Source of the DNA: Eucommia ulmoides
Taxonomy: Eukaryota; Streptophyta; Magnoliopsida; Garryales; Eucommiaceae
Direction of reading: 5' to 3'
DNA length: 64,000 nt
Assembly: GCA_016647705.1 (NCBI GenBank)
Contig: CM028326.1
Span: forward strand, 4,526,001-4,590,000
The first letter of the stretch is position 1. Each line of letters begins with the position of its first letter. Positions 36,011-48,554 of this stretch are shown one piece after another. Made by a program: the position numbers and the translations under genes. The notes below the pieces were generated by a model. It had not been told where the DNA came from, did not search any database, and was given only the letters and a program-made list of their open reading frames with translations.

Positions 36011-39000
36011 GAGACAGAAGATGTTATTTTTTCTAACTATCGAAAAAGTAGCATATGTCTGTACCACTGAAAAACCTGTTTCACCGAAAGATCCTACCGA
36101 TGCCCAGATTCAGGAAGATAAGACATGGGCTGAAAATGATTTTCGTTGTAAGAATTTTATTCTTAATGGTGTGTCTGATGACCTATATGATTATTATTGT
36201 TCTAACAAAACTGCCAAGGAAATTTAGGATGCTCTTTCGAAGAAATATGATACTGAGGAGGCTGGAACGAAGAAATATGCTGTAAGTCGATATCTGAAAT
36301 ATCAAATGACTGATGACAAATCTGTGGAAGCTCAGTCTCATGAACTTCAGAAAATTGCTCATGAAATAATTGCTGAAGGTATGTCCCTTGATGAACAATT
36401 TCAAGTTATTGTTTTAATTAACAAATTACCCCCTTCTTGAAAATATTTTAAGAATACTCTCAGACACAAAACAAAAGAGTTTTCTTTAGAAAGTTTGATC
36501 ACTCGTCTTCGGATTGAGGAGGAAGTCCGAAAACAAGATAAAAAATATGAAGTGCTCATTGTGTCCAACAACGCTCACAGAAAATCATCCTCTGTAATTT
36601 TGAAACCCAAAAGAAAAAATATGAAGAATCAGAATCAGAATCGCCACCACAACAACCAGAACAGAAATGCACATCAAAATCAGAATAAGTTTAAACCCCA
36701 TTCAAGAAATACTTCTGAACAGTTTACTTGCTTCAATTGTGGAAAGGAGGGCCATATGGCTCAGAACTGCCGGCAAAGACGTCGTCCTGCTCCGCAGGCG
36801 AATCTTACCGAGGACCAACTAATTGCTATGATTTCTGAAATCAACATAGTTGGTGGATCCGAAGGGTGGTGGGTAGACACGAGTGCTTCACGCCATGTCT
36901 GCTTTGATCGTGCTATGTTCAAAACTTATTCTGAAATTGAAGATAAGAAAGTGCTGCTGGATGATTCCTACTCCACTATCGTCGCTGGTTCTAGTAACGT
37001 GGAATTGAAGTTTATCTCTGGAAAGACGGTCATTCTTAAGGATGTTCTGTACACCCCAGAGATGAGAAAGAATTTAGTTTCGGGTGATCTTCTTAACAAG
37101 GCGGGGTTCATTCAAACTATCGGCGCTGATTTGTACACCTTAATCAAAAATAATGTTTTTGTTGGGAAGGGTTATGCAACTGATGGAATGTTCAAACTGA
37201 ATGTTGATGCAAATAAAATTTCTTCTTCTGCTTATATGTTGTGTTTTTTTAATATTTAGCATGCTAGACTTTGTCACGTTAACAAACGCATCATTAAAAA
37301 CTTAAGCAACTTAGAACTAATTTCTAAATTGTCTTTGAATGATTTTGAAAAATGTGAATTTTGTAGTTAAGCTAAAATTACTAAAACCCCTCATAAATCA
37401 GTAATTAGAGAATCTGAATATCTTGACTTGATACATTCTGATATTTGTGAACTTGATGGTGTCTTGACTAGGAATGGTAAACACTATTTTATTACATTCA
37501 TAGATGATTGTTCTAATTTTACTTATGTTTATCTCATGAAAAATAAAAGTGAAGCACTTGATATGTTTAAATTATTTGTGACTGAGATTAAAAATCAGTG
37601 TAATAAGAAAATTAAAAGGCTGCGTAGTGATAGAAGTACCGAATATGATTCTAATATGTTTATTGAATTTTATAATTCTTATGGGATTATTCATGAAAGA
37701 ACTATACCATATTCTCCTGAAATGAATGGTAAGGCTGAAAGGAAAAATAGAATTTTTGCTGAATCCGTAGTTGCTATTTTACTTAACTCTGGTGTTACTT
37801 CTCACTGGTGGAGTGAGATTTTGTTGACTGTTTGTTACGTGCTTAAAACTTGGGGTTGTTTGGCATATGTTCGGATTCCTGATTCAAAAAGGAGAAAACT
37901 TGCAAGTAGAGCATATGAATGTATTTTTGTTGGTTATGCTGTGAATAACAAATCTTATAGATTTTACGACTTGCATGATCATGTTATTATTGAATCTAAT
38001 GAAGCTGATTTTTATGAACATAGATTTCCGTTTAAATTGAAGAATAGTGGGGGCACGACATCTAGTAATATGCCTATCACTAGAATTAATGAACCTGCTA
38101 ATGAATTAGAATTTGAACCTAGGAAAAGTAAACGGACTCGTACTGCTAAGGATTATGGTTCAGATTTCTTTGCATACACTTTAGAGGATGATCCGCACAC
38201 CCTCCAAGAGGCATTGTCCTCTATAGATGCCAATTTATGGCAAGAGGCTATAGATGATGAAATAGACTCTCTCGAGTCAAATAGAACTTGGCATTTAGTA
38301 GATTTACCTCTTGGTTGTAAAACAATAGGATGTAAATGGATTCTAAAGAATAAATTAAAACCCGATGGAACCATTGATAAATATAAGGCTCGTCTTGTAG
38401 TCAAAGGGTTTAAACAAAGAGAGAATGTAGATTTTTTTGATACATTCTCACCTGTCTCTAGAATTACTTCTATTCGTGTGCTTTTATCACTTGCTGCTAT
38501 TTATGATCTCGTTGTGCACCAAATTGATGTTAAAACTGCTTTTTTAAATGGTGAATTAGAAGAAGAGATTTATATGGACCAACCTGAAGGTTTTGTTATT
38601 CCTGGTCAAGAATACAAAGTATGCAAATTAGATAAATTTATTTATGGTTTGAAACAAGCACCTAAACAATGGCATGAGAAATTTGATAATCTAGTCATTT
38701 CACATGGTTTTAAAGTTAATGAAAGTGACAAATGCATTTACTATAAATCTGAAAATGATATTTGCACTATTATATATCTTTATGTGGATGACTTGCTGAT
38801 TTTTTATTCTAACATTTATGTTGTGAATAATGTGAAAACCATGCTATGTGCTAATTTTGACATGAAAGATCTTGGTGAAGCAAATGTAATTCTTGGTATT
38901 AAAATAACTAGGTCTAAACATGGAATTTTTTTGGATTAATCTCATTATATAGAGAAGATTCTAAAGAAATATAATTATTTTTATTGTAAATCAGCATGTA

Positions 39001-39712
39001 CTCCTTATGACCCTAGTGTGAAGTTGTTCAAGAACACCGGTAACAGTGTTAGACAATCTGAGTATGCGAGCATCATAGGCAGTCTCCGATATGCCACTGA
39101 CTGCACTAGGCCCGACATAGCGTATGCTGTGGGATTACTATGCAGGTTTACAAGTAGACATAGTATTGAGCATTGGCATGCTATTGATAGGATCATGAGA
39201 TACCTAAAAAGAACTATGAACTTTGGATTACATTATCAGAAGTTTTCCACTATTCTGGAAGGATATAGCAATGCTGATTGGAATACCCTTTCAGATGACT
39301 CCATGGCAACTAGCGGCTATATATTTAGTATAGCTGGTGGAGCTGTTTTTTGGAAGTCTAAGAAACAGACTATTTTGACTCAATGTACTATGGAGTCTGA
39401 GATGATTGCACTAGTTTCGGCTAGTGAGGAAGCATGGTGGTTAAGGAGTTTGCTTTCTGATACCCCTTTATGGGAGAGATCGATTCCAGCTGTCTTGATC
39501 CATTACGATAGTACCGCAGTTATTGCAAAAATTCAAACCGTTACTATAACGGAAAAAGGCAACAAATACGTCGCAAACACAGCACTATTAGAGAGTATAT
39601 CTCTACAGGGGCTGTGAGAGTAGATCATGTACGATCTGATGATAACTTAGCCGATCCTTTGACGAAAGGATTAGCACGAGAAAAGGTTTACAAAACCTCG
39701 AAAGGAATGTGA
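35952..39712 (+). pseudogene. Degenerate gag-pol of copia A
   Basis: Gag starts MSAVDLNKPF. Then come zinc knuckle CFNCGKEGHMAQNC (about 36732-36773), protease WWVDTSASRHV (usual DTG changed to DTS), integrase with HARLCHVNK, CEFC, HSDIC and FITFIDDCS, RT with DVKTAFLNG and YVDDLLI (about 38420-38810), and RNase H with TRPDIAY and SGYIF (39018-39617). Stops replace Trp or Gln at about 36009, 36225, 36438, 37257, 37368 and 38937, and a frameshift lies near 39535. In integrase the text jumps from VCYVL to KTWGCLAY, losing the NRxPxKxxPYExW segment. All named stops fit G-to-A or C-to-T change. Confidence 0.92.
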
Positions 39713-40292
39713 CTCAAGCCCATGGATTGACGAGTCACTTGTGAGGGAAACCCAACCTATAGACTGAAGATCCCAAGAAATAGGTTCAAAGGGTAATAAC
39801 AACTTATGAAGTGATATGAAGAAAAACATACTATAATAATAATTTTGAGTTCTATTCCAAATATGTGTTGTTTGTAGTATGACATCCTGAAGCGATAGAA
39901 TGTTGAGTTTTCCTTTATTAACTCTTAATGAGATCTATACTCGATTTGGAGTGGAGTACCTAGCTACATGAGTACTCTTGATAGACTCACCTATGTGAAT
40001 GTGGAAGTGTGGCCGTTTCTTATGGAATTTTGGACAAATTCTCTAGAGCATTTACTATACTGGGATATACGTGCATGGCCGTAAAGCACGGGCTTTTGGA
40101 CTACACCCTGATAAGGTTGTGTGTGTGATGTTGTTAGAGATAGAGTTCAAAACTATGGGTTACTCTAGTATAATCTAAATCATCTTCACTATAGAAAGGT
40201 TCAAGTCGATAGACACCTTTACTTATGCACAATCTTATATTGTTTAATACTGCTCGAGGAAAAATTATTTTTAAAAAATTCAAGTGGAGGAT

Positions 40293-41315
40293 TGTTGGAG
40301 CAAATGAATTTTTGGGAAAAAATATTTTTGTGTCAAATGGTTTTTCCCCTCAAATGCTTCTATTCCACATCGGTTGGGAGAAATTGAATTGAAGTGTATA
40401 ACTAGTGGTATATGAGACACTTGGGGTGTGCCCCAAGGGGTTTCCACATTTTGTGGAGGGGAGAGGAGTTACATCCCTACTAGTTTAATACATGCGCACG
40501 CGCCGCCGCCGCCGTCTATCCGGCCGTGCCGTGCCGAGTCGAGTCGCGCGTGTGATGAGGTGACACTTATATAATATTTTTTAGATAAAATTATTATTAT
40601 TTTAATTAAAAATGTTCAGAATCGTTTTTTTTTTTTTTTTTGATTTGGTATGAAAACGGTTTTCAATATCTCGCGATTTTCTCTCCCATATCCCCTAAAT
40701 CTCTCCACGAATTCTAACGGTTTTGAGATCTGAATCTCTTCTATAAATGTAGACGATTTTCAGAACAGTAAGGAGGAGTTCGTTCTCTTAAAAAAACCAG
40801 TTTCTTCTCTTTTTCTTTAGATTTGTTCCGAAACAGTTTTTTTTTTTGTTTTCTGAAATTGCTGTTCATCGTTTCTGCAATTGTTCCGAAACAGAGCATT
40901 GTGTTTTTTTTTTTCCGATCTGATCAGAACTGGTTCTGTTATGTTCTCTTCTGATCTGATCTGTTCCGAATTTGTTCCGAAACAGTATACAGTGTTCTGG
41001 TTTGGTTCGGTTCTGTTCTGGTTTGCATGATTCTGTTCCGGTTTTGTTTCTTCGGTTCAAAATTGTTTTCCGAGCAATTTGTTCGTTTTGCGAATAGTGT
41101 GAGAGGATGTTTGGTTTTCGGGACTTCTACAGTGCAAAGAACGTCCTAGACAGAGAAGATTTCTGGGCTGTTTTATCCTGGGGACGACGGGGCTAATATA
41201 CTGTTTACACGCTTCTTGGGCAGAGCCGCGAAACGTCTTAAAGAGAGCGATCTAGTCCGCGACTCAACCCAAACTAATTCGGTAAACTCATTCTTTATTA
41301 TTTTCTGCAGCAACA
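40293..41315 (+). repeat. 3' LTR of copia A
   Basis: 1023 bp, TGTTGG...CAACA. It keeps the CTATAAATG box at about 40741-40749 and an extra ACTTATATAATATT region absent or shortened in the 5' LTR. Confidence 0.93.
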
Positions 41316-41580
41316 GGCCGGGACATGGCGTCTCTGATCAGCTTCCCACTCTCATACTGGTCACCCAGGAACGGCCTGTATGAATTACCATTTAGCCCCT
41401 GTTCCCTGAGGCATTTCTCAAGTCTCTTGGGACAAATCCAGACCCAATTTAGGAATCTGTAAAACCAATAGACAAGGAGAAGAACAAGCCCAGAAATCGG
41501 AATCAGATTGAATGGAATTTGCGTTTCCATTTCATTAAAATGAAGAAACAGATAGAGAAGCTTAACATGGAAAATGAGTA

Positions 41581-41590
41581 CATATATAGA
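41581..41590 (-). promoter_or_regulatory. Probable TATA box of P450 pseudogene B
   Basis: The minus strand reads TCTATATATG about 50 bases upstream of the ATG (41530-41528). This would give a short 5' UTR. The long CT/TA tract of gene A is absent. Confidence 0.45.
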
Positions 41591-42200
41591 TGGAGATGAG
41601 AAATAGTAACGCCTAAGGAGATGTTAATCAAATTGCGTATAAACTGAAACAAAACCTACCGTAAATAAAATAAATAAAAATAAGGGGTTGATGGGTGTAG
41701 AATGCGAATGAACCCAAAAAAGAAGTAAAGTCAAATCTAAAAGTTCGACGTGTCAACAAGCACTATCCATCGGTCAGTTAACCACCCAGCTCTGATCGGC
41801 CAATTTGTACAGGAATCGAATCGCCCAGGGCTGCCGACCACCGACTACGGTCATTTGAGTCGAGCTCTCTCTGCCGATCACACGTACTCACCAGAACGCC
41901 TTGGTCCATTCAATGCCCATCATGGATCGGGCAGATTGTCCAACCACCAGAAGAGTATTAGCATCCTCATTCTCTTGTTCCCTGGCAAGTCCTTAAGCTC
42001 CATTTGGTTGGCCTCGAGCTCAAGCCCAAAGGTCTGATCACGCCACTAGCCATAAGATATGCCACGCACCAAATTATGCCATTAATAGAAGTTGAGGGAC
42101 TTAATTTTTTGGGGCTAATCTAATCACTCTTCTATAAATAACAAGATAATAAATACACTAGGTAATGAGTAGATTTCTTTCTTAAGAGTTGAACTATTAT
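41591..42200. other. Intergenic upstream of P450 B, no gene recognised
   Basis: A locally GC-richer stretch at about 41740-42050 gives a 95-codon plus-strand frame (41750-42037) with no recognisable domain. It may be old coding or repeat DNA. Confidence 0.4.
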
Positions 42201-42304
42201 TGTAATAGTCCAAAAAATCAAATTTTGAAAAATAATATTTTATTTAAAATAAGTTAAGTATTTTTTAAGATATGAATAAATATTTAATAATTTTGGGACA
42301 ATTA

Positions 42305-42838
42305 GTCCCGTTTGGTAACTCATTCCTTCTCATAATTTTCCATTCCATTTCCAGATTTTTGGGAATTCTGTTTGGGAATAATGTTTGGTAATTTTTGTTT
42401 TCGTTTCCATTCTATTCCCATTTGAGAATTGTGCCCATTTTTTTAAGAAATGAGAAATTAAAAAAAAAAATTATTTCTCATAATTCTCATTCCATTCCCA
42501 AAACCACTGGCACTGTTCATACGCCGGCCGACCACCACCCGCCGCCGGCCACCTCCAGGAACCTCCGGCGACCGTCACATGCATCTTCGGGAAACTCCGA
42601 CAGCAGTCGCCGGTCACCTCCAGCGACCGTCGCCGCCGCCACCGCCAAAAAAAAAAAAAAAACTCACACAAAAAATAAAATTGGTTTAGGATAAACTCGT
42701 TACTAAACGCAATTCTATTATCAAAACAAAAAAAAAAAAAAAATTATCGTTACTAAATGCGATTCTACTCCCAAAAAAAAAAAAAAATTTTTATCTCATC
42801 CCATTCCATTTCCATCCTACTGCATGAATGGAAATAGG
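42305..42838. mobile_element. Tourist-like element in the left LTR of D, truncated
   Basis: Starts GTCCCGTTTGGTAACTC after TTA. It contains GC-rich CCGGCGACCG-type cargo (about 42520-42650) and reaches CCCATTCCATTTCCATCC, but its right TIR is missing. It interrupts the 42201 repeat relative to 47887. Confidence 0.6.
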
Positions 42839-43906
42839 AATGTGTATCCACGTGGATGGATAAAAGCCACGTGTTGTGCGTGTATGTATAGATAGGGATA
42901 TGTGTATATATACATTCATTCACCTAAGAGGGAAGAAGAAAGAAGAAAAGACAAGGCACAAGACTAAAGGAAAAAAGAAGGAAAATAAGAGGAAGATTAA
43001 GGGGGAAGAATAAAGAAAAACAATCGAAATTATAGTACGGAAATTTTGGTTCGATTCCCAGGTAGAATTCATTGATACTTTATATTTGTATTTAAACTTT
43101 TTATTTATTATGTAGTTAACGCTATAATTATTAATTTTTATGAAATATTTATAATTATTATACGTGAGATATATATTAATGTGTTATTTGTTAAATTGGT
43201 TAAATACACATAATAAAAAGATTAAAATTTTACTAAATATTGTCTTATACTCTTGCAGGATTTACGAAAAAAGAAATTACGCGAGAAATTATAATTGAAT
43301 TTTTGTAATATTTTTATTTACTATTTATTTTTGTAAGATTAATCCAATTAATTTTGGCTTCATGGGACAGTCCATTAGTAAAAGGATTTTCTGGCGATTA
43401 TGATTTTGGTTGAGTATGTTGGTTATGAGATATGGCAGTGAATTTGAAATATCATAACAAGTGAGAAAAATTATTGAGGTCGTGGACCTATTGGCATTGA
43501 GATAAATTCTAAAACAATTAATTATTTGTTATAAGTTACCGACCAAAGTGTATTATGTTGTGTGTTTTGTTGGATACAGTATGGACCACTAATTGCACCG
43601 TATTTTGTGCGATCTAGTACCACTAAATTAAGTTTTGTTAATCTTTTAAATAAATTAAAAAATTATAAATTAAGTTATTTTATTTGTTTTTATAGGATTT
43701 TGAATTTTAAACAAAACGACGTTAATTTGGGACAAATCGGATGAAAAACGAATAAATCACGTCAAACCGAATAAAAGACGAAACGTTTGAAGCAGGACTA
43801 CTTAACCGAGCTGCCCCTGAGAGAGGAGTCGAGCCGAGCCACCGGCTCCACTGAGCCGCCCACAAGCTAGCCATATGGCCAGCCTGTGTGGGTTAGTAGC
43901 CCACTC

Positions 43907-46441
43907 TGTCACACCCCACCCCGAGCGCCAGTCACCCATGGGGCCAGCGTGACGCTGACACGACATCACCCGGCGACATAAACAAACCAGAAAGCGACAT
44001 GAAGCACTCATCTTTTTTCCTTTTTTCTTTTTGTACAATCACAAAATCGGGTTATAAAACGGTTTCTTCTACTAGGGACACACCCGTCCCTGAGATTCTA
44101 AATACAGCAAGAGGGAAAAAAAAACGACAATGAACCTCTGCTAGGTTCGCCTCCGACTGCACCTCCCAAAATACCCCCCCAGTCTGCTAAACCGCCGACA
44201 GATTCTACCCAGTGCCAGCAGGGGACCGACTCCTAACTACTTTGCCTGCGAGTGTACTGCCTTCTTTTAGTAAAACATTCTCATATAATAATAATATATC
44301 ATAAAAAGAAAACATTTAAGCACAAACATCTAGATGTATATGGTGGAAATAAAGCAATTGTTTATAGGTTCCATTTCAGAATTACCCGTCGTAAATATCC
44401 TACTGACCATTATCATAAAGTAATAAATCATCCAGTACGAATAAATACCACATTTCAAACCACCACACACGCACACTGGCTAGCCATAGTGATCGTTTTA
44501 ACCTCACGATCGGGAGTTGCAACGGTACCGTAACATTCATAGGAATGCCTTCCTATGAAATATCCACACCCCTTCTTGGGGAGAAATATAATCCACACCC
44601 CTTACGGGGAGAAATATAATCCACACCCCTTACGGGGAGAACAACTATGGCATCGTCAAAACAAATACAGCCTCATCGAAAACACAACTCAATAAATATT
44701 ATCTACTCAACATTGTCAAATCACCACACCTACCACATTTCTACAAAACCCCGCTTTTAAATCCAAAAGTCATATTTCGCACCTTCTTTTAAAGAAACGT
44801 TCCATTTTATCAAAACCATTTTTTCATCTTTTATTTTTTCCCAGAAAACCAGGCATTTTTCAGAAAATAGGTGTTTCTCGTTCTCTTTTTAAAACCACCA
44901 TCTAATTTCACCAAATCTAGCGAAAAATCATTTTCGACTTTTTTTTTTTTTTTTTTTTAAGTCTATCGAGGTGCAGTTACTAATTCATTTAAATCTTGCA
45001 TGATCCATATCATTCATAAATCCATACAGTTTAGATAATCACAATTTTCATCTCATATATATATAGAAAATAGTTTGGTAAGAAGACAGTACACTCACCT
45101 CTCTTCTTGTGCTATCGTAACTGTACCGTCCAAAGCCTACCGGGATGCTGACGTCTACGAACCTAGTAATGATAGGGTCTAAATTAATATTTTAAAATAA
45201 CCTAATATACAATGCAGACCATTATTTCCATATTTCTCATTCCCCGAGTTAATTATACCAAATTGTTATCTATACCCATTTCCTGTGTCCATATTAGCCG
45301 TACGATATTACTAAGATTAGTGATTACGAAATTATCGTAACGAGTATATAATTTAATGCTAACAATTTAACTAGATGGGAATAGTAATTAATGATTTAAA
45401 ATATTAGTCCACGAAATCATTATTTATTCCGAATCACTCACCGGTCCCTAATTGGGTTTTTGATTTTTCTGTTGGGGTTGTTAGTGTAATTAGTTTTTTT
45501 TTTACTTTTTTTTTCTTTTTTTCTTTTCCCTTCTCTTTTTCCCTTTTTTTTTTTTTTTGTTTCCTGCTCATGGTTCCCCCTGTTCCTGCTGCCGACGACA
45601 CCTCCTCTTCCTCACCAACCTCCTTCGCCGGCGACTCACTACCCACGAATAGTGGATAGCCCACACACCCGCAACCCCTTCACCAACGGCGAACGGCCAA
45701 ACCACCTGGCATGCACACACACACACACACACACACAGTTTCGTCAACATGACGTCCCAGGAGCTCCGGCCACCGTTATCGTCTACAGCTTTCGCCGGCG
45801 ATCTGAACAGACATGCATACACAGTCCCCTCACGCACACCCACACTCTGCTGGCGACCCAACAGTACCGCCGACGACCCTACATGTCTACCCACCTAACG
45901 ACCCGTGCATCCCCTGCCCACTTAACCTCCATCGACCGGCAACCAATGGCCGATCACCTACCGGAAACATAGAAACAGAATGCTCATAAGGACTTACCGA
46001 ATGATGGAACCGAACGGCGATCGGTCACGCCGTTGACGAACTCCCCTCTTCCCACGGCCGCTGAGCAAACCATCGGAAATTCCACACGATCGTTCTTACA
46101 GCAGTGACCACAGGAACACACCCAGGCAGCCCCGGAACACACGCTCTGCCTTCTCGTCGGCGGCACGTCGATCACGGAGGCCCGACGTTTTCCTCCTCCT
46201 CCTCTCTCTCTCTCTCTAGATTTTTTCAGATTTTCCTTCCCTGATTTCTCACCTCAGCACACGAAAAGGGCGATTTAACGCATGAAACTAGTGGTTGTAA
46301 ATAGATTTGAGCCTGCCACGTTGCCCCTCGATCGTCGCTCCTTGGCCAGTGGGTTGCCGTCGGTGTGCCGGGTGTGTGCGCACAAATATATAGAAAAAAT
46401 TACACTCTCCTCCCTTTGTTTTCTTTAGGATTTTCGTTTTA

Positions 46442-46493
<52 letters not shown>

Positions 46494-46642
46494 TTATTTA
46501 TTTATTTATTTTTAAAAATCTAAAATTATAATCCTTGCCCCTAACATTTTTGTTACATTTTCTTTTTCGTAATTTAATAATTTATTTACCCTAAAATTCT
46601 CTAACGTCCTGAAATGCGGTTATTTATGACGTACGTTCTACA
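43907..46642 (-). mobile_element. Gypsy-type solo LTR (copy ii)
   Basis: 2736 bp; on the minus strand it runs TGTAGAACGTACGTC to GGGGTGTGACA. It is similar in layout to 19404-22153 and 56866-59748: the CGATCGTGAGGTTAAAACGATC block, AGTACACTCGCAGGCAAAG, and the TACTGGC(A)CTGGGTAGA-type terminus. It contains (CA)n at 45716-45738 and (TA)n at 46442-46489. The flanks CACTC and ACTTG do not match, so the target duplication is lost or the ends have shifted. Confidence 0.8.
44563..44643 (-). repeat. GUAA-loop hairpin array in solo LTR copy ii
   Basis: On the minus strand three units of about 28 nt carry CCCC-GTAA-GGGG twice and CCCC-AAGAA-GGGG once, separated by TGTGGATTATATTTCT. The array is at the same LTR position as the UUCG-type arrays of the other copies but with a different stem sequence. 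Confidence 0.8.
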
Positions 46643-47886
46643 ACTTGTGTTTTACACACTCTGTGGACTGCCAACTTGTGGGCTGGTATAACCAGCCCAC
46701 TTGGTCGCCCACAGCCTGGCCGTTGGCCAACAACCCCTCTATTTTTTTTTCTTTTTTCATTTTTGTCCCTAAAATTTGTCTATAAATAGGAGGGCTTAGA
46801 ACAAATGTAAAAGAATAATCCAATTATTATATCAATTCCATATTCAATTTTCTTTCAAATTCAACATCTTTTGTATATATTTCTTTCTTTCATTTTTATA
46901 TTTGTAGGAAGTTTAAATTTTAAATGATACAAAGTGTAAACAGTGTTTTTGAAGATTGTATTGAAAATAAAAAAAAAAAAAAATACCATTCTTCACAACG
47001 ATAAGCGACTAACTTCATTCTTGCAGGTTAGAGTTGTGGTATTGTATTTTTGAAATTATGTAATATTGTATTTTCCTTATTTAAATTTGGATATTGTATA
47101 AATAATGATGTGGCAAGAATTCCGTTTTCAAAAATGAATTTAATTGTGAATGAATTTATTATCAAATTGTTCTTATAGAGATTTTGCTTTAAATTCAATC
47201 ACTGCTAGAACATTAAATTTTACACCTGTGGTCTTGATATAATGGTCACATAATTGTATTCTTGGGAATTGATTGTTGGTCTGGATGATTTATACCTAGA
47301 TATTAATTCACCTTAAAGTAGTTTAGTGTAGAAATTTAATATCAAAGATATTCTATGCCGGAGAATAATAATTCAAATATTTCTTAGTGGTTCCGATTTG
47401 TAGTTAGGAATACTCGTTTATACAAATCCGATTTAAATAGAAAATACGAGAAAAACATAATTCTCAAAATACTAACTCCACAATTCCTAACCTGGTTCTT
47501 ATTTTATTTTTATCTTTAAATTTAGTATTTTTTTTTATTTTAAAAATTACCAAAATCGTTTTCACTAAAGAAAGAAAAGTAATTAAAATTTAATAATTAC
47601 AAGACCGACCCTGTGGTTCGACACTCTACTTGAACACCGTACTACATTAGTATCACGGTACCACTTTAAGGGTATTAAATTTGGGCGACCAACCACCGCA
47701 AATGCGGGAGTTGCGATGTATAGTATGGATTTTTGTGAGGGGTGGATTGTTGGTGATTTTTGGTTATGTGACCCTACATAGAGAGTAATTGTCTTAGAAC
47801 CGTGTGTGACTAATATGACTATGCATTTTTGAGTTATTTTTCTTAACAAAAATTTCGAAGACGAAATTTATTTAAATGAGGTAGAT
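46643..47886. other. Internal remnant of element D, no gene recognised
   Basis: AT-rich with a GGTTCGACACTCTACTTGAAC phrase on the plus strand at about 47615, which recalls noncoding parts of plant gypsy elements. No protein motif can be read in any frame. Confidence 0.35.
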
Positions 47887-48200
47887 TGTAATAATCGAAA
47901 ATTTTATATTTCAAAAAATAATATTTTATTTAAAATAATTAAATACTTTTAAGTGAAATTGATATATTATTAAATTTTAAGATATAAATAAATATTTATA
48001 TTAGTGTAATTAGTGTTTGTTTGTATGTGAAGGTATAAAGTGAGTACGGCTGGTGGCTTTGTGTGTATCCACGTGAATGGATAAAAGCCATGTATTGTGT
48101 ATATGTATAGATAGGGGTACGTGTAGTGTTGGGAAAGGAGCATAAAAGACAAAAAAGGGAAATGGAAAAGATTATACATTACATACATTTTAAACTTTTT

Positions 48201-48554
48201 AACTATTGATACTTTTTTTTTTTTTTTTTATGTAATAGTCCAATAAACTTTTCGTTTCACTTTAAACCTTCTAAATATATATTTAATTTTAAATAATTTT
48301 TTTATTATATTTTTCATCAAATCTAACAGAAATAGGAAGTAAAACAATTATTTATTATTTATTTTTTATTTTTCTTCTTTCGTTTTATTTTTCCTTCTTT
48401 TTTCTTTTTATTCCTTCTTTTATCCTTCTCTCTACCGTTCAACCCTCTATTTCTCCCCGCTATGTTTTAAACAGAGGGTGCAACATCCACTTTCTTTCAC
48501 TTTAATCTTGATGGTGATATTTAATGGCTCTTACTCTTGATGAACTTCCTCTTA
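48201..48554. other. Pyrimidine-rich repeat fragment
   Basis: The stretch TTTTTCATCAAATCTAACAG, TCTCTACCGTTCAACCC and its TTCCTT-rich filling match, in inverted orientation, the sequence at 51780-51930. It is a dispersed noncoding repeat of unknown class. Confidence 0.45.

Larger units (their letters stand above)
34294..41315 (+). mobile_element. Ty1-copia retrotransposon A inserted in exon 1 of P450 B
   Basis: TGTTGGAGC...GCAGCAACA, 7022 bp, with the perfect target duplication GGCCG on each side (34289-34293 and 41316-41320). The 5' LTR is 34294-35209 and the 3' LTR 40293-41315, preceded by the polypurine tract AAGTGGAGGAT. It is antisense to the host gene. A 709-bp head-to-tail duplication (34593-35301 and 35302-36010) spans the 5' LTR and start of gag. 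No TGGTATCAGAGC-type PBS follows the 5' LTR, and the gag ATG is only about 35 bp downstream of it. The coding region has PR-INT-RT-RH order, with stops. Confidence 0.96.
29222..41530 (-). pseudogene. CYP72A: Cytochrome P450, CYP72A-like (gene B), split by a copia element
   Basis: Five exons on the minus strand: 1, 41530-41316 plus 34288-34221; 2, 34136-33947; 3, 31898-31666; 4, 30925-30552; 5, 29647-29222. All introns keep GT-AG ends and phases agree (KYG-type/GKNSF junction; YIPGRR-FLPTK junction). Seen motifs: membrane anchor, AFYLSC, NYEEGRRIF, I-helix [14 protein letters not shown] (ExxR), FKPERF and heme loop [10 protein letters not shown]. Without defects it would be about 510 residues, normal for CYP72A. 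Defects are the element at 34294-41315 inside exon 1, a 28-bp shorter exon 2 than gene A (frame lost at WA, before HRK), and A6 for A5 at 30597-30602 in exon 4. The I-helix acid of AGQETT is Ala. It is a decayed tandem relative of gene A. Confidence 0.93.
42201..48200 (+). mobile_element. Probable LTR retroelement D, decayed
   Basis: Direct copies start TGTAATAGTCCAAAAAATC at 42201 and TGTAATAATCGAAAATTTT at 47887. They share the AATAATATTTTATTTAAAAT block, then ATCCACGTGGATGGATAAAAG (42848 on) and ATCCACGTGAATGGATAAAA (48067 on), then TGTATAGATAGGG. A purine-rich AAATGAGGTAGAT precedes the right copy. The left copy is split by a MITE (42305-42838). Between them lie unrecognised sequence and a 2.7-kb solo LTR. 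No gag-pol is readable; gypsy-like by its terminus only. The right boundary is approximate. Confidence 0.55.

Noticed and set aside
43802-44038. Minus-strand frame at the left end of the solo LTR
   Set aside because: It crosses the LTR boundary and has no conserved counterpart in the other LTR copies.
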